This document shows positions 22,732 to 32,105 of a stretch of 32,230 bases of DNA, piece after piece (position 1 is the first letter of the stretch; each line of letters begins with the position of its first letter). The position numbers and the translations under genes were made by a program. The stretch spans positions 1 through 32,230 of the forward strand of contig NZ_JADEYR010000022.1 in assembly GCF_015209585.1 (NCBI RefSeq), written 5' to 3'. The notes below the pieces were generated by a model. It saw only the letters and a list, made by a program, of their open reading frames with translations, was not told the DNA's origin and did no database searches. This DNA comes from Brachybacterium epidermidis. GTDB lineage: Bacteria; Actinomycetota; Actinomycetes; Actinomycetales; Dermabacteraceae.

Positions 22732-24846
22732 ATGACCGACCAGCCCGCCCCCGTCCCTGAACCCAGTGCCGAGGACATCCTCGCTGCGCTCGACCCCGAG
22801 CAGCGCGAGGTCGCCAGCAGCTTCGGCACCCCGCTGTGCGTGCTGGCCGGTGCCGGCACCGGGAAGACCCGCGCCATCACCCACCGCATCGCCTACGGGG
22901 TGGCCACCGGGCAGCTGAACCCCCGGCACGTGCTGGCCGTCACCTTCACCTCGAAGGCCGCCGCGGAGATGCGCTCACGGCTGCGGGACCTGGGGGTGCC
23001 CGCGGTGCAGGCCCGCACCTTCCACGCCGCCGCCCTGCGGCAGCTGCGCCACTTCTGGCCGCGTGTGGGGGGCGGCCCCATGCCCGAGATCATGCCGAAC
23101 AAGTTCGCCGGGGTGGGGGAGGCCTGTCGGCGGCTGCACATGAGCGTGGACCGGGCGGCGCTGCGCGACATCGTCGCCGAGGTCGAGTGGTCCCGCGTCA
23201 CCATGCTCACCCCGGAGAGCTACCCCGAGGCCGCCGCGCGATCCCGCCGCCCCGGGGTGGCCGGTTTCGACTCCCGCTCCATCTCCCGCATCCTCACCCA
23301 GTACGAGGAGGTCAAGAAGGAGCGCGGCGTCATCGACTTCGAGGACGTGCTGCTGCACATGGTGGGCTTCCTCAGCGAGCGGGCGGACGTCGCCCGTGAG
23401 GTGCGCGCCCAGTACCGCCACTTCGTGGTGGACGAGTACCAGGACGTCTCCGCTCTCCAGCACGCGCTGCTGCGCCTGTGGCTGGGCACCTCCGACGACC
23501 TGTGCGTGGTGGGCGATGCCGCCCAGACCATCTACACCTTCGCCGGCGCCCGGGCCTCCTACCTGCTGGACTTCCCCCGCGAGTTCAAGCGCGCCCGCAC
23601 CATCCGGCTGGAGCGCAACTACCGCTCCACCCCCCAGATCGTGCGCATGGCCAACACCGTGCTGGACGGCGCCCAGGGCCGCACCCGGCAGCACCGCCTG
23701 ACCCTGGCCTCCCAGCGCGAGGACGGCCCGCCGCCGCTGATCGAGTCCTTCCCCGACGACCAGGCCGAGGCCGAGGGGATCGCCGCCCGCATCGCGGAGC
23801 TGATCGAGCAGGGTCGCCCCGGTGCCCCGGTCACCGCCGCGGACGTGGCCGTGCTGTTCCGCACCAACAGCCAGTCGGAGGCGTTCGAGCAGGCCCTCAC
23901 CGGGCGTGGCATCGGCTACCTGGTGCGCGGGGGGGAGCGCTTCTTCGAGCGCCAGGAGGTGCGCCGGGCGATGGTGGCGCTGCGCGCCGCGGCCCGCGTG
24001 GAGCAGGTCGAACCGCTGCAGGCGGTGCGCGACGTCCTGTCCCAGCAGGGCTGGCGGCCCGAGGCCCCCGAGTCCACCGGTGCGGTGCGGGACCGCTGGG
24101 ACTCGCTGAACGCCCTGGTGGGCCTGGCGCAGACGGTCCTGGCCCGGCCCGGTGCGGGCATCGAGGACGTGGTGGGCGAGCTCGAGGAGCGCGCCGAGGC
24201 GCAGTCCGCCCCCGTGGTGGAGGGCGTCACCCTCGCCTCCGTGCACGCCGCCAAGGGCCTGGAATGGCCGGTGGTGTTCGTGGCGGGGGCCAGCGACGGC
24301 CTGCTGCCGATCTCCATGGCGAAGACACCGTCCGAGGTCGAGGAGGAGCGGCGCCTGTTCTACGTGGCCCTCACGCGGGCCCGTGACCTGCTCACCGTCA
24401 CCTGGTCGGCGGCGCGGAACCCGGGCGCCCGGGGATCGCGCAAGCCCTCCCGCTTCCTGGACGGCGTGCTGGACCACCCCTCCGCCAAGGGTGGGGGAGC
24501 GGGGGCGAGCCCGCGCCGCACCGGGCGCCGCAGCGCCACCGTGTACTCCGAGTGCCGCTCGTGCGGGGGAGCCCTCACGGGGACCCGGGAGCAGCGCATC
24601 GGTCGGCACGCCGGCTGCCCACCCACCGCGAGCGAGCAGGTGATGGACGCGCTGCGCGCCTGGCGCCTGGAGCAGTCCCGCGCCACGGGCGCCCCTGCCT
24701 ACACCGTGTTCACCGACGCCACCCTCGAGGCCCTCGCCGAACGGATGCCCCGCACCGAGCAGGAGCTGCTGGGCGTGCCCGGCATCGGTCCCGCCAAGCT
24801 CGAGAGGTACGGCCAGCAGGTGCTGGAGCTGCTGGCGCAGCAGTAG
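22732..24846 (+). CDS. uvrD2: ATP-dependent DNA helicase UvrD2
   Basis: UvrD2 is a superfamily 1 3'-5' DNA helicase found in actinobacteria and essential in M. tuberculosis. The 704-residue protein shows Walker A GAGTGKT (40-46), VDEYQDVS, GDAAQTIYTF, HAAKGLEW and the motif VI FYVALTRAR. A zinc motif connects the motor to a C-terminal HRDC domain (about 648-704, DATLEALAERMPRTEQELL). The motif reads C608-x2-C611-x14-H626-x2-C629, whereas the mycobacterial version has four cysteines, so one ligand is His here. The start is ATG 22732, with GGGGGAC just upstream; in-frame sequence further upstream overlaps nudC and is not part of it. Confidence 0.93.
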   Translation: MTDQPAPVPEPSAEDILAALDPEQREVASSFGTPLCVLAGAGTGKTRAITHRIAYGVATGQLNPRHVLAVTFTSKAAAEMRSRLRDLGVPAVQARTFHAAALRQLRHFWPRVGGGPMPEIMPNKFAGVGEACRRLHMSVDRAALRDIVAEVEWSRVTMLTPESYPEAAARSRRPGVAGFDSRSISRILTQYEEVKKERGVIDFEDVLLHMVGFLSERADVAREVRAQYRHFVVDEYQDVSALQHALLRLWLGTSDDLCVVGDAAQTIYTFAGARASYLLDFPREFKRARTIRLERNYRSTPQIVRMANTVLDGAQGRTRQHRLTLASQREDGPPPLIESFPDDQAEAEGIAARIAELIEQGRPGAPVTAADVAVLFRTNSQSEAFEQALTGRGIGYLVRGGERFFERQEVRRAMVALRAAARVEQVEPLQAVRDVLSQQGWRPEAPESTGAVRDRWDSLNALVGLAQTVLARPGAGIEDVVGELEERAEAQSAPVVEGVTLASVHAAKGLEWPVVFVAGASDGLLPISMAKTPSEVEEERRLFYVALTRARDLLTVTWSAARNPGARGSRKPSRFLDGVLDHPSAKGGGAGASPRRTGRRSATVYSECRSCGGALTGTREQRIGRHAGCPPTASEQVMDALRAWRLEQSRATGAPAYTVFTDATLEALAERMPRTEQELLGVPGIGPAKLERYGQQVLELLAQQ

Positions 24847-24857
24847 AACCGCAGGTC

Positions 24858-24895
24858 AAAAAAAGATGTGACGGGGTGTGGGGGCCATGTAGACT
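24858..24895 (+). promoter_or_regulatory. whiB7 promoter with A-tract WhiB7-binding element
   Basis: Seven consecutive A (24858-24864) lie 3 bp upstream of a -35-like GTGACG (24868-24873), followed after 16 bp by the -10 TAGACT (24890-24895). An AT-rich block 3 bp before the -35 is the known signature of WhiB7-activated promoters, where the WhiB7 AT-hook contacts the minor groove. This predicts autoregulation. The A-tract stands out in this GC-rich genome. It begins 11 bp after the uvrD2 stop. Confidence 0.7.
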
Positions 24896-24964
24896 CACGC
24901 TCGTCAATCGTCCACGTCGTGGTCCGGGACACCGGGGCATGCGCACAGGAGAGGAGGTGTCGCC

Positions 24965-25066
24965 ATGATCGGCAATCAGTTCGAAGCGGTCGGTGGTGCC
25001 CTTCTTCGCGCACCCCACCCACTGCGCCTGCGGGGCTATGCCCCGACGGTGTCGTCGCTGAGCTGA
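24965..25066 (+). CDS. Upstream ORF in the whiB7 leader (33 codons)
   Basis: This small ORF starts at ATG 24965 behind an excellent ribosome site (GAGGAGGTG, about 5-6 nt upstream). It encodes MIGNQFEAVGGALL, then a 19-residue part ending VSSLS before TGA. whiB7 leaders in actinobacteria carry a regulatory uORF whose translation controls a downstream terminator, and position and size fit that role. Codon use differs sharply from the neighbouring genes: AAT, GAA, GGT GGT, CTT CTT, CCA and TAT occur within 25 codons, though they are rare elsewhere in the window. This would make it sensitive to slowed ribosomes. Hairpins begin right at its stop. Confidence 0.6.
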   Translation: MIGNQFEAVGGALLRAPHPLRLRGYAPTVSSLS

Positions 25067-25110
25067 CGAGGCTCTCGCCTCGCGGTGAGGGCGGCACCGG
25101 CGCCTCCCTC
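25067..25110 (+). terminator. Alternative hairpins (attenuator candidate) in the whiB7 leader
   Basis: Directly after the uORF stop, CGAGGC-tctc-GCCTCG forms a 6-bp hairpin (25067-25082). GAGGG, one mismatch, GGC, a 6-nt loop, then GCC, one mismatch, CCCTC forms a second (25087-25110), followed by a C/T-rich run. The CGCCTC at 25076-25081 can also pair, with a bulge, with GAGGGCG at 25087-25093. That pairing would disrupt both hairpins, as in an attenuator. The whiB7 start is 50 nt further on. No energies were computed. Confidence 0.45.
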
Positions 25111-25159
25111 CCTTCGCCCCCACGGGCCGTTCCACGACGATCTTCGAAGCAGCGAGACG

Positions 25160-25456
25160 ATGACTTCTTCTTCCACCCTCGCCGGCCTGCTGCCGGTCTC
25201 CACCGCGCACACCGCTGCGGTCACCAGCCTGCCCTGCCACGACCCGGAGGCCGCCGATCTGTTCTTCGCCGAACGCCCGGCGGAGCTCGAGCGGGCCAAG
25301 GAGCTGTGCTCGGGCTGCCCCCTGCGTGAGGCCTGCCTCGAGGGTGCGCTCCAGCGCGGTGAGCCCTGGGGCGTGTGGGGCGGTCAGATACTCGAAGCCG
25401 GCCGCGTCATCGCCGTGAAGCGAGGACGGGGCCGGCCTCGGAAGAGCGCCGCGTGA
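25160..25456 (+). CDS. whiB7: WhiB7, redox-sensitive Fe-S transcription activator
   Basis: WhiB7 is the master activator of intrinsic antibiotic resistance in actinobacteria. It carries a [4Fe-4S] cluster and works with the primary sigma factor. This 98-residue protein has the four cluster cysteines (C26, C50, C53, C59 in LPCHDPE and CSGCPLREAC), the sigma-contact turn GVWGG (71-75) and a C-terminal AT-hook RGRGRPRK (88-95). The AT-hook separates WhiB7 from other WhiB proteins. The gene lies directly downstream of uvrD2, as in mycobacteria. I chose ATG 25160; the ribosome site is poor (AGCGAG), so initiation may depend on leader folding. A hairpin overlaps its stop codon. Confidence 0.93.
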   Translation: MTSSSTLAGLLPVSTAHTAAVTSLPCHDPEAADLFFAERPAELERAKELCSGCPLREACLEGALQRGEPWGVWGGQILEAGRVIAVKRGRGRPRKSAA

Positions 25457-25467
25457 GCGGCGCGCTC
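25444..25467 (+). terminator. Hairpin overlapping the whiB7 stop codon
   Basis: GAGCGCCGC-gtga-GCGGCG with CTC after a 2-nt bulge folds into a GC-rich stem whose loop contains the whiB7 TGA. It lies between convergent genes only 22 bp apart and could end whiB7 transcription. No T-tract follows. Confidence 0.35.
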
Positions 25468-25478
25468 TCGGTGGGCGC

Positions 25479-25637
25479 TCAGGCCTTGCCGAGGATGCGG
25501 TTGAGCTTGGTGCCGCACTCGGGGCACACGGCCTTGGCCATGCGGCGGCCGTTGGAGACGACCACGTTCCCCTCGGCCTCGCGCTTCTCGCGGCACTTCA
25601 CGCAGTAGAACTCTCCGGCGTAGGTCTCGTCGGCCAT
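25479..25637 (-). CDS. DUF5679 zinc-ribbon protein
   Basis: This 52-residue protein reads MADETYAGEFYCVKC, then a basic middle (REKREAEGNVVVSNGRRMAK) and CPECGTKLNRILGKA. Two CxxC knuckles make a rubredoxin-like zinc ribbon typical of DUF5679, a small actinobacterial family of unknown function. ATG 25637 has GAGGAG 8 nt upstream. It converges on whiB7 with a 22-bp gap. Confidence 0.85.
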   Translation of the reverse strand: MADETYAGEFYCVKCREKREAEGNVVVSNGRRMAKAVCPECGTKLNRILGKA

Positions 25638-25982
25638 GTCGGCTCCTCGTTCATATTGTCGGGTTCGGGCTGTCGGCTCACTGTAACGCCGTGCCGGGAC
25701 GGGAACGAGTCGAGAACGGATCTCATGCCGTTCTCGTGCCGGGCGGTGCGGCGCACGCTTCGGGCTGGGGGGCTCCTGCGGGGAGCCGAGGAAGTGCGTG
25801 CGCCGCGCCGACGGCAGGGGTCCGGACAGCCGGATCCGGCCGCACGGACCGTGGAGCCCCGGGGGCGCTCAGCACCACGCGCACCTTCCCCGTGTGCGTC
25901 CTGCTAGTTATCCCGGGGCTCCACGTTCAGGGAAACGTAGCCCCTCGGGGCGGGGCGGGTCAAAGGCGTCCGGGGGACGCCC

Positions 25983-26012
25983 TGTGGACAACCCGCGCGC
26001 TTGTGTGGACAG
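25983..26012 (-). promoter_or_regulatory. Pair of DnaA-box-like sites
   Basis: TGTGGACAA (25983-25991) is the exact complement of the consensus DnaA box TTGTCCACA. TGTGGACAG (26004-26012) differs at one base. They have the same orientation and start exactly 21 bp apart, two helical turns. Weaker TGTGGA-containing sites follow at 26036 and 26100. No dnaA or dnaN gene is near, so this is not shown to be an origin. Confidence 0.5.
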
Positions 26013-26130
26013 TGTGCGGATGACGGTGGGGCGGCTGTGGAGGAACCTCGTGATCCACCGCCCGCAACACCGCGACCAGCAGTGATGCCATGCACAGCCT
26101 GTGGAGCAAAAACTTCGTGCGGATCCGTGC

Positions 26131-26136
26131 GAGGCT
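26131..26136 (+). promoter_or_regulatory. Possible -10 for the YgjP-like metallopeptidase
   Basis: GAGGCT ends exactly 6 nt before the ATG at 26143, like TAGGCT before nudC but with a weaker first base. It supports ATG 26143 over the upstream GTG 26101. Confidence 0.35.
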
Positions 26137-26142
26137 GGCCGC

Positions 26143-26730
26143 ATGCCCGATCTGCACCCTCATCCCGGCGTCACCGGTCCCCGCGGGGAGCGTGTGCTGG
26201 TGCGCCGATCCGCCCGTCGGCGCCGCAGCGTGTCCATCACCCGGCGCGAGGGCGATCTGGTGGTCGCGATCCCCGCCTCGATGAGCCGGCGCGAGGAGGC
26301 GCAGTGGGTGCGGCGCATGATCGATCAGCTCTCGCGCAAGGAGGAGCGCACCATCGCGCCCCGCCGCAGCGACGAGCAGCTCGCCGCTCGAGCGGTCGAG
26401 CTCAGTGAGCTGTACCTCGATTCCCGGGCCCGGCCCACCTCCGTGCAGTGGTCCACCCGGCAGCAGCGACGCTGGGGTTCCTGCACCCCGACGGAGGGCA
26501 GCATCCGCCTCTCGTCCCGGCTGCAGGGCATGCCCTCGTGGGTGGTGGACTCGGTGCTGGTGCACGAACTGGTGCACCTGCTGGTGCCGGGCCACGGGCC
26601 GGAATTCCAGGCCCTGATGGACCGGTACCCGCAGGCGCAGCGCGCCCGCGGGTTCCTCGAGGGAGTGGCCTGGGAGCAGGACCTGCCCGCACCCCGGGAA
26701 CCGGACGAACCTCGGGAGGCGAGGGACTAG
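26143..26730 (+). CDS. YgjP/DUF45-type zinc metallopeptidase
   Basis: This 195-residue protein belongs to the M48-related YgjP (WLM/DUF45) family of putative zinc metallopeptidases. The N-terminal half is basic (VLVRRSARRRRSVSITRREG). The family block WSTRQQRRWGSCTPTEGSIRLS precedes the catalytic helix HELVH (141-145), with a third ligand at H151 (VPGHGPEF). It has no signal peptide, so it is cytosolic; the substrate is unknown. I prefer ATG 26143 because of the -10-like GAGGCT at the 6-nt spacing seen elsewhere. GTG 26101 would add 14 residues without family similarity. It converges on the NUDIX gene 18 bp away. Confidence 0.88.
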   Translation: MPDLHPHPGVTGPRGERVLVRRSARRRRSVSITRREGDLVVAIPASMSRREEAQWVRRMIDQLSRKEERTIAPRRSDEQLAARAVELSELYLDSRARPTSVQWSTRQQRRWGSCTPTEGSIRLSSRLQGMPSWVVDSVLVHELVHLLVPGHGPEFQALMDRYPQAQRARGFLEGVAWEQDLPAPREPDEPREARD

Positions 26731-26748
26731 CCCCCACCTCCTGTGCCC

Positions 26749-28879
<2,131 letters not shown>

Positions 28880-28947
28880 TGGCCACCTCCGCAGTTGGGT
28901 CGGCGGCCAGCGTACCCAGCCATCCCGGGGGGTTGCTGGTGGTGGGG

Positions 28948-28953
28948 CACAAT
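28948..28953 (+). promoter_or_regulatory. -10 element for a leaderless PDZ-Lon protease transcript
   Basis: CACAAT ends exactly 6 nt before the GTG at 28960. There is no ribosome site. It matches TATAAT at four positions. Confidence 0.5.
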
Positions 28954-28959
28954 GTCGGG

Positions 28960-30096
28960 GTGAGTGATCCCACCGGAGCCCCTGCGCCGCCCGCCCGGAG
29001 TCGGCGTGGCCTGCGCCGACTCGCCTCCCAGGCCGTCGAGGACGCCCAGCTGGCCCACCCGCGCACCGTGCTGGTCTCGCTGGGGCTGCTGTGCGCGCTG
29101 ATCCTGGGCGGGGCCCTGATCCCGGTGCCGTACGTGATCGAGCAGCCCGGCCCGGCGATCGACGTGCTGGGGGAGTACCGCGACGAGCAGATCGTGCAGA
29201 TCGACGGGGTGGAGACCTACCCCACCGACGGTTCTCTGATGATGACCACCGTCTCCGTCGACGGCGGTCCCGGATACGTGGTGACCCCGGTGGACGTGGT
29301 GGTCTCCTGGTTCGACCGCAGCCGGGCCGTGATGCCGCGTGAGCTCATGTTCCCACCGGACCAGACCCGCGAGCAGGCCACCCTGGACAATGCGGTGCAG
29401 ATGTCCACCTCCCAGCAGGGCGCCGTGGCGGTGGCCCTGGAAGAGTTGGGCATCGAGTACGAGCCCGTGGTGATGATCGCCGGCGTCCAGCAGGGTGCCC
29501 CCGCCGACGGCCACCTCGAGCCCGGTGACGTGCTGCTGGAGATCGACGGCGAGACCGCCGCGGACCTGCCCGGGTTCCAGGCCCTAGTGCGGGGTGCGGA
29601 GGAGGGCCGCGCGCTGCCGATCACGGTGCGCCGCGATGACCAGGAGGTGGCGCTGGAGGTGCCCACCGAGATCGTCGACGGCACTCCCCGGCTCGGTGTG
29701 GTGCTCTCCGAGGGCTACGACTTCCCGATGGACGTGGAGATCGCCGTCGGCGACATCGGAGGGCCCAGTGCCGGCATGATCTTCTCCCTGTCGGTGTACG
29801 ACGAGCTCACCCCGGGTGCCCTCACCGGGGGGCGCGCGATCGCCGGCACCGGCACCATCTCCCCCGATGGCACCGTCGGCTCCATCGGGGGGATCCGCCA
29901 GAAGATGGTGGGTGCCCGCGACGCCGACGCCGAGTTCTTCCTCGCGCCCCGCGACAACTGCGATCAGGTGCTCGGCTACGAGCCCGATGGGCTCGAGGTG
30001 GTGGCCGTCGGCTCCTTCGACGAGGCGCTGAGGGCCACCGAGACCATCGCCGCCACCGGCGGCGTCGACGGACTTCCCACCTGTGAGGACCAGTGA
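28960..30096 (+). CDS. Membrane-anchored PDZ / Lon-type serine protease
   Basis: This 378-residue protein resembles Rv3194c and Bacillus YlbL. A basic N-terminus and one membrane helix (about 36-55) anchor an extracytoplasmic region. A PDZ domain lies at about 185-250 (GAPADGHLEPGDVLLEIDG), and an S16 Lon-type protease domain follows with the Ser-Lys dyad: S270 in GGPSAGM and K315 in IRQKM. It lacks any ATPase domain. The likely role is surface proteolysis of unknown targets. The start is GTG 28960, with a CACAAT hexamer 6 nt upstream. The HAD gene starts inside its stop codon (GTGA). Confidence 0.92.
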   Translation: MSDPTGAPAPPARSRRGLRRLASQAVEDAQLAHPRTVLVSLGLLCALILGGALIPVPYVIEQPGPAIDVLGEYRDEQIVQIDGVETYPTDGSLMMTTVSVDGGPGYVVTPVDVVVSWFDRSRAVMPRELMFPPDQTREQATLDNAVQMSTSQQGAVAVALEELGIEYEPVVMIAGVQQGAPADGHLEPGDVLLEIDGETAADLPGFQALVRGAEEGRALPITVRRDDQEVALEVPTEIVDGTPRLGVVLSEGYDFPMDVEIAVGDIGGPSAGMIFSLSVYDELTPGALTGGRAIAGTGTISPDGTVGSIGGIRQKMVGARDADAEFFLAPRDNCDQVLGYEPDGLEVVAVGSFDEALRATETIAATGGVDGLPTCEDQ

Positions 30097-30792
30097 GCCC
30101 GATGAGCCCCCGGAAGCGCCACCGCACCGCCCCGCCCCACCGTCGTCTTCGACTTCGGCGGGGTCCTCAGCAACGGCCACGACCCCATGCCCGACGTCCA
30201 CGCCCTGCTGGGCGGTGACGCCGATGCCCTCGGCGCCGCGCTGTGGGCCGAGCGCCTGGCCTACGACAGCGGTGAGCTCGGTTGCGAGGACTACTGGGGC
30301 GCGGTGGCGCGCTCCGTCGCCGTCGAGGAGCTCAGCGAGCAGGAGGTCGCCGAGCTGCAGGACGCCGACAACCGCTACTTCCTGACGCTGGATCCCCGAT
30401 CCCGCGAGCTCATCCACGATCTCGCCCGCAACGACGTGCGGATGGCGCTGCTGTCCAACGCCTCGGTCGCCTTCGGGCAGGCCGTGCGCCGGGCCGACTG
30501 GTTCGAGGCCTTCAGCTTCGCGGTGATCTCGGGGGAGGAGCGCGCCGTCAAGCCCGACCGCGAGATCTTCGAGGTGCTGCTGCAGGCGCTCTCCCACGAG
30601 ACCGGCGGCGTGTCCATCCCCTCGGCCGTGATCTTCTTCGACGACAAGCAGGAGAACGTCGACGCCGCACGTGCACTGGGGATCGACGCCCACCTGTGGC
30701 CCCGCAACGGCGAGCAGGGCGACCAGGCCGAGCGGCACGGCACCGAGATCGCCCGCGAGGTTCTCGCCGCCAGGGGCGTGCCCCTGGACTGA
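30093..30792 (+). CDS. HAD-superfamily hydrolase (frameshifted near the start)
   Basis: This is a HAD-IA phosphatase of about 230 residues. Motif I is FDFGGVLSNG, motif II LLSNAS, motif III AVKPDREIF and motif IV FFDDKQENVDAA, so it should be active on a small phosphorylated substrate. GTG 30093 overlaps the PDZ-Lon stop (GTGA), and ATG 30102 in the same frame is an alternative. Motif I is in the next frame: removing one C from the C-runs at about 30126-30138 gives SPRKRHRTAPPTVVFDFGG without a break. No start codon exists in the motif I frame upstream of ATG 30187, which would cut off motif I. I infer a one-base insertion error. Confidence 0.85.
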
Positions 30793-30839
30793 GCGGCCGA
30801 CCGCCGGTGCTCAGCCCAGCGCCGCGATCGTCCGGTCCA

Positions 30840-30853
30840 GCCCCGGCAGGGGC
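30840..30853. terminator. Hairpin after the HAD gene
   Basis: GCCCC-ggca-GGGGC forms a 5-bp stem with a 4-nt loop, extendable outward through CCA/TTGG with a bulge. It lies about 48 bp after the HAD stop. The rest of the gap to ettA (30854-31027) holds no gene; TAGAGT at 30938-30943 could be the -10 for ettA. Confidence 0.4.
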
Positions 30854-31027
30854 CTTGGGGGAACACCGGCCCCTCCACCCCGTTCTCATCCGTGAGGGCA
30901 CCGCAGTGCCGCGCCTCGGAGGACGGGGCGTTCCGGGTAGAGTCGGTGACCGTGAGACGTCCCGAGCGGTGCCGTTCCGCGGCACGCCGGTGAGACCCCG
31001 CTACCCCTTTTCGGACAGGAATCCACG

Positions 31028-32105
31028 TTGGCAGAGTTCATCTACACCATGTACAAGGCCCGCAAGGCCGTGGGCGACAAGGTCATCCTCGATGACGTCA
31101 CCATGAGCTTCTACCCGGGCGCCAAGATCGGCATGGTCGGCCCCAACGGCGCCGGCAAGTCCACCATCCTGAAGATCATGGCCGGGCTGGACCAGCCCAG
31201 CAACGGCGAGGCCCGCCTCAGCCCCGGTTACAGCGTGGGCATCCTGCTGCAGGAGCCCCCGCTGGACGAGTCCAAGACGGTCCTGGAGAACGTCCAGGAG
31301 GGCATGGGCGAGCTGTATGAGAAGGTGCAGCGCTTCAATGCCATCGGCGAGGAGATGGCCGAGCCCGATGCCGACTTCGACGCCCTGATGGAGGAGATGG
31401 GCAAGCTCCAGACGGAGATCGACAACGCCAACGGCTGGGACCTCGACTCCCAGCTCGAGCAGGCGATGGATGCCCTGCGCTGCCCGCCCGGTGACGAGCC
31501 CGTCACCCACCTCTCCGGCGGCGAGCGCCGCCGCGTGGCCCTGTGCAAGCTGCTGCTGCAGAAGCCGGACCTGCTGTTGCTGGACGAGCCCACCAACCAC
31601 CTCGACGCCGAGAGCGTGCTGTGGCTGGAGCAGCACCTGCAGCAGTACGAGGGCGCCGTCATCGCCGTCACCCACGACCGGTACTTCCTGGACCACGTCG
31701 CCCAGTGGATCGCCGAGGTGGACCGCGGTCACCTGTACCCCTACGAGGGCAACTACTCCACCTACCTGCAGAAGAAGGAGGAGCGCCTCAGCGTCCAGGG
31801 CAAGAAGGACGCCAAGCTCGCCAAGCGCCTCAAGGACGAGCTCGAGTGGGTGCGCTCCAACGCGAAGGGCCGCCAGGCCAAGTCCAAGGCCCGCCTGGCC
31901 CGCTACGAGGAGATGGCCGCCCAGGCCGAGCAGACCCGCAAGCTCGACTTCGAGGAGATCACCATCCCGCCCGGCCCCCGCCTGGGCTCCCAGGTGATCG
32001 ACGCGAAGAACCTCAAGAAGGGCTTCGGCGACCGGGTGCTCATCGACGATCTGTCCTTCTCGCTGCCTCCCAACGGCATCGTCGGCGTCATCGGCCCCAA
32101 CGGCG
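31028..32105 (+). CDS. ettA: Energy-dependent translational throttle protein EttA (3' partial)
   Basis: EttA is a cytosolic ABC-F ATPase that binds the ribosomal E site and gates early elongation according to energy state. The visible ~359 residues open with the family signature AEFIYTMYKARKAVGDK. The first ABC domain is complete (Walker A GPNGAGKST, signature LSGGERRRVALCKLL, Walker B LLLLDEPTNHLD). The arm and linker and the start of the second domain follow, which breaks off at its Walker A (VGVIGPNG). The normal length is about 555-560. The start is TTG 31028, fixed by the conserved N-terminus. The codons after about 32105 are foreign: the Walker Lys is missing and a stop follows at 32156, because the contig end is chimeric. 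Confidence 0.92.

Larger units (their letters stand above)
25638..26142. other. Gene-free, strongly structured intergenic region
   Basis: I find no convincing protein gene in these 505 bases: short open frames exist but have no family similarity and no ribosome site. Instead there is a series of inverted repeats. They are CGAGAACGG/CCGTTCTCG (25711-25736), a two-tier element closed by an 11-bp perfect stem GCGGCGCACGC/GCGTGCGCCGC (25748-25806) with inner GGCTCC/GGAGCC, and GGTCCG/CGGACC around GCCGG/CCGGC (25819-25850). GGGGCT-cc-ACGTT paired with AACGT-AGCCCC (25915-25944) and GGCGTCC-ggg-GGACGCC (25965-25981) complete the series. DnaA-box-like sites follow. It could be a structured RNA gene or a protein-binding region. 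It does not resemble RNase P RNA, SRP RNA or tmRNA by the sequence hallmarks I know. Confidence 0.5.

Noticed and set aside
25656..26085. Short open frames in the gene-free region
   Set aside because: No ribosome sites, no family similarity, and the sequence is dominated by inverted repeats.
25638..26142. Chromosomal origin of replication
   Set aside because: DnaA-box-like sites are present, but dnaA, dnaN and an AT-rich unwinding region are absent and only two boxes are good matches.
30811..30960. A possible minus-strand gene end (reading LPGLDRTIAALG then stop)
   Set aside because: The peptide looks gene-like over 12 codons, but the frame has no start, upstream similarity shifts frame, and a hairpin fits the same bases better.
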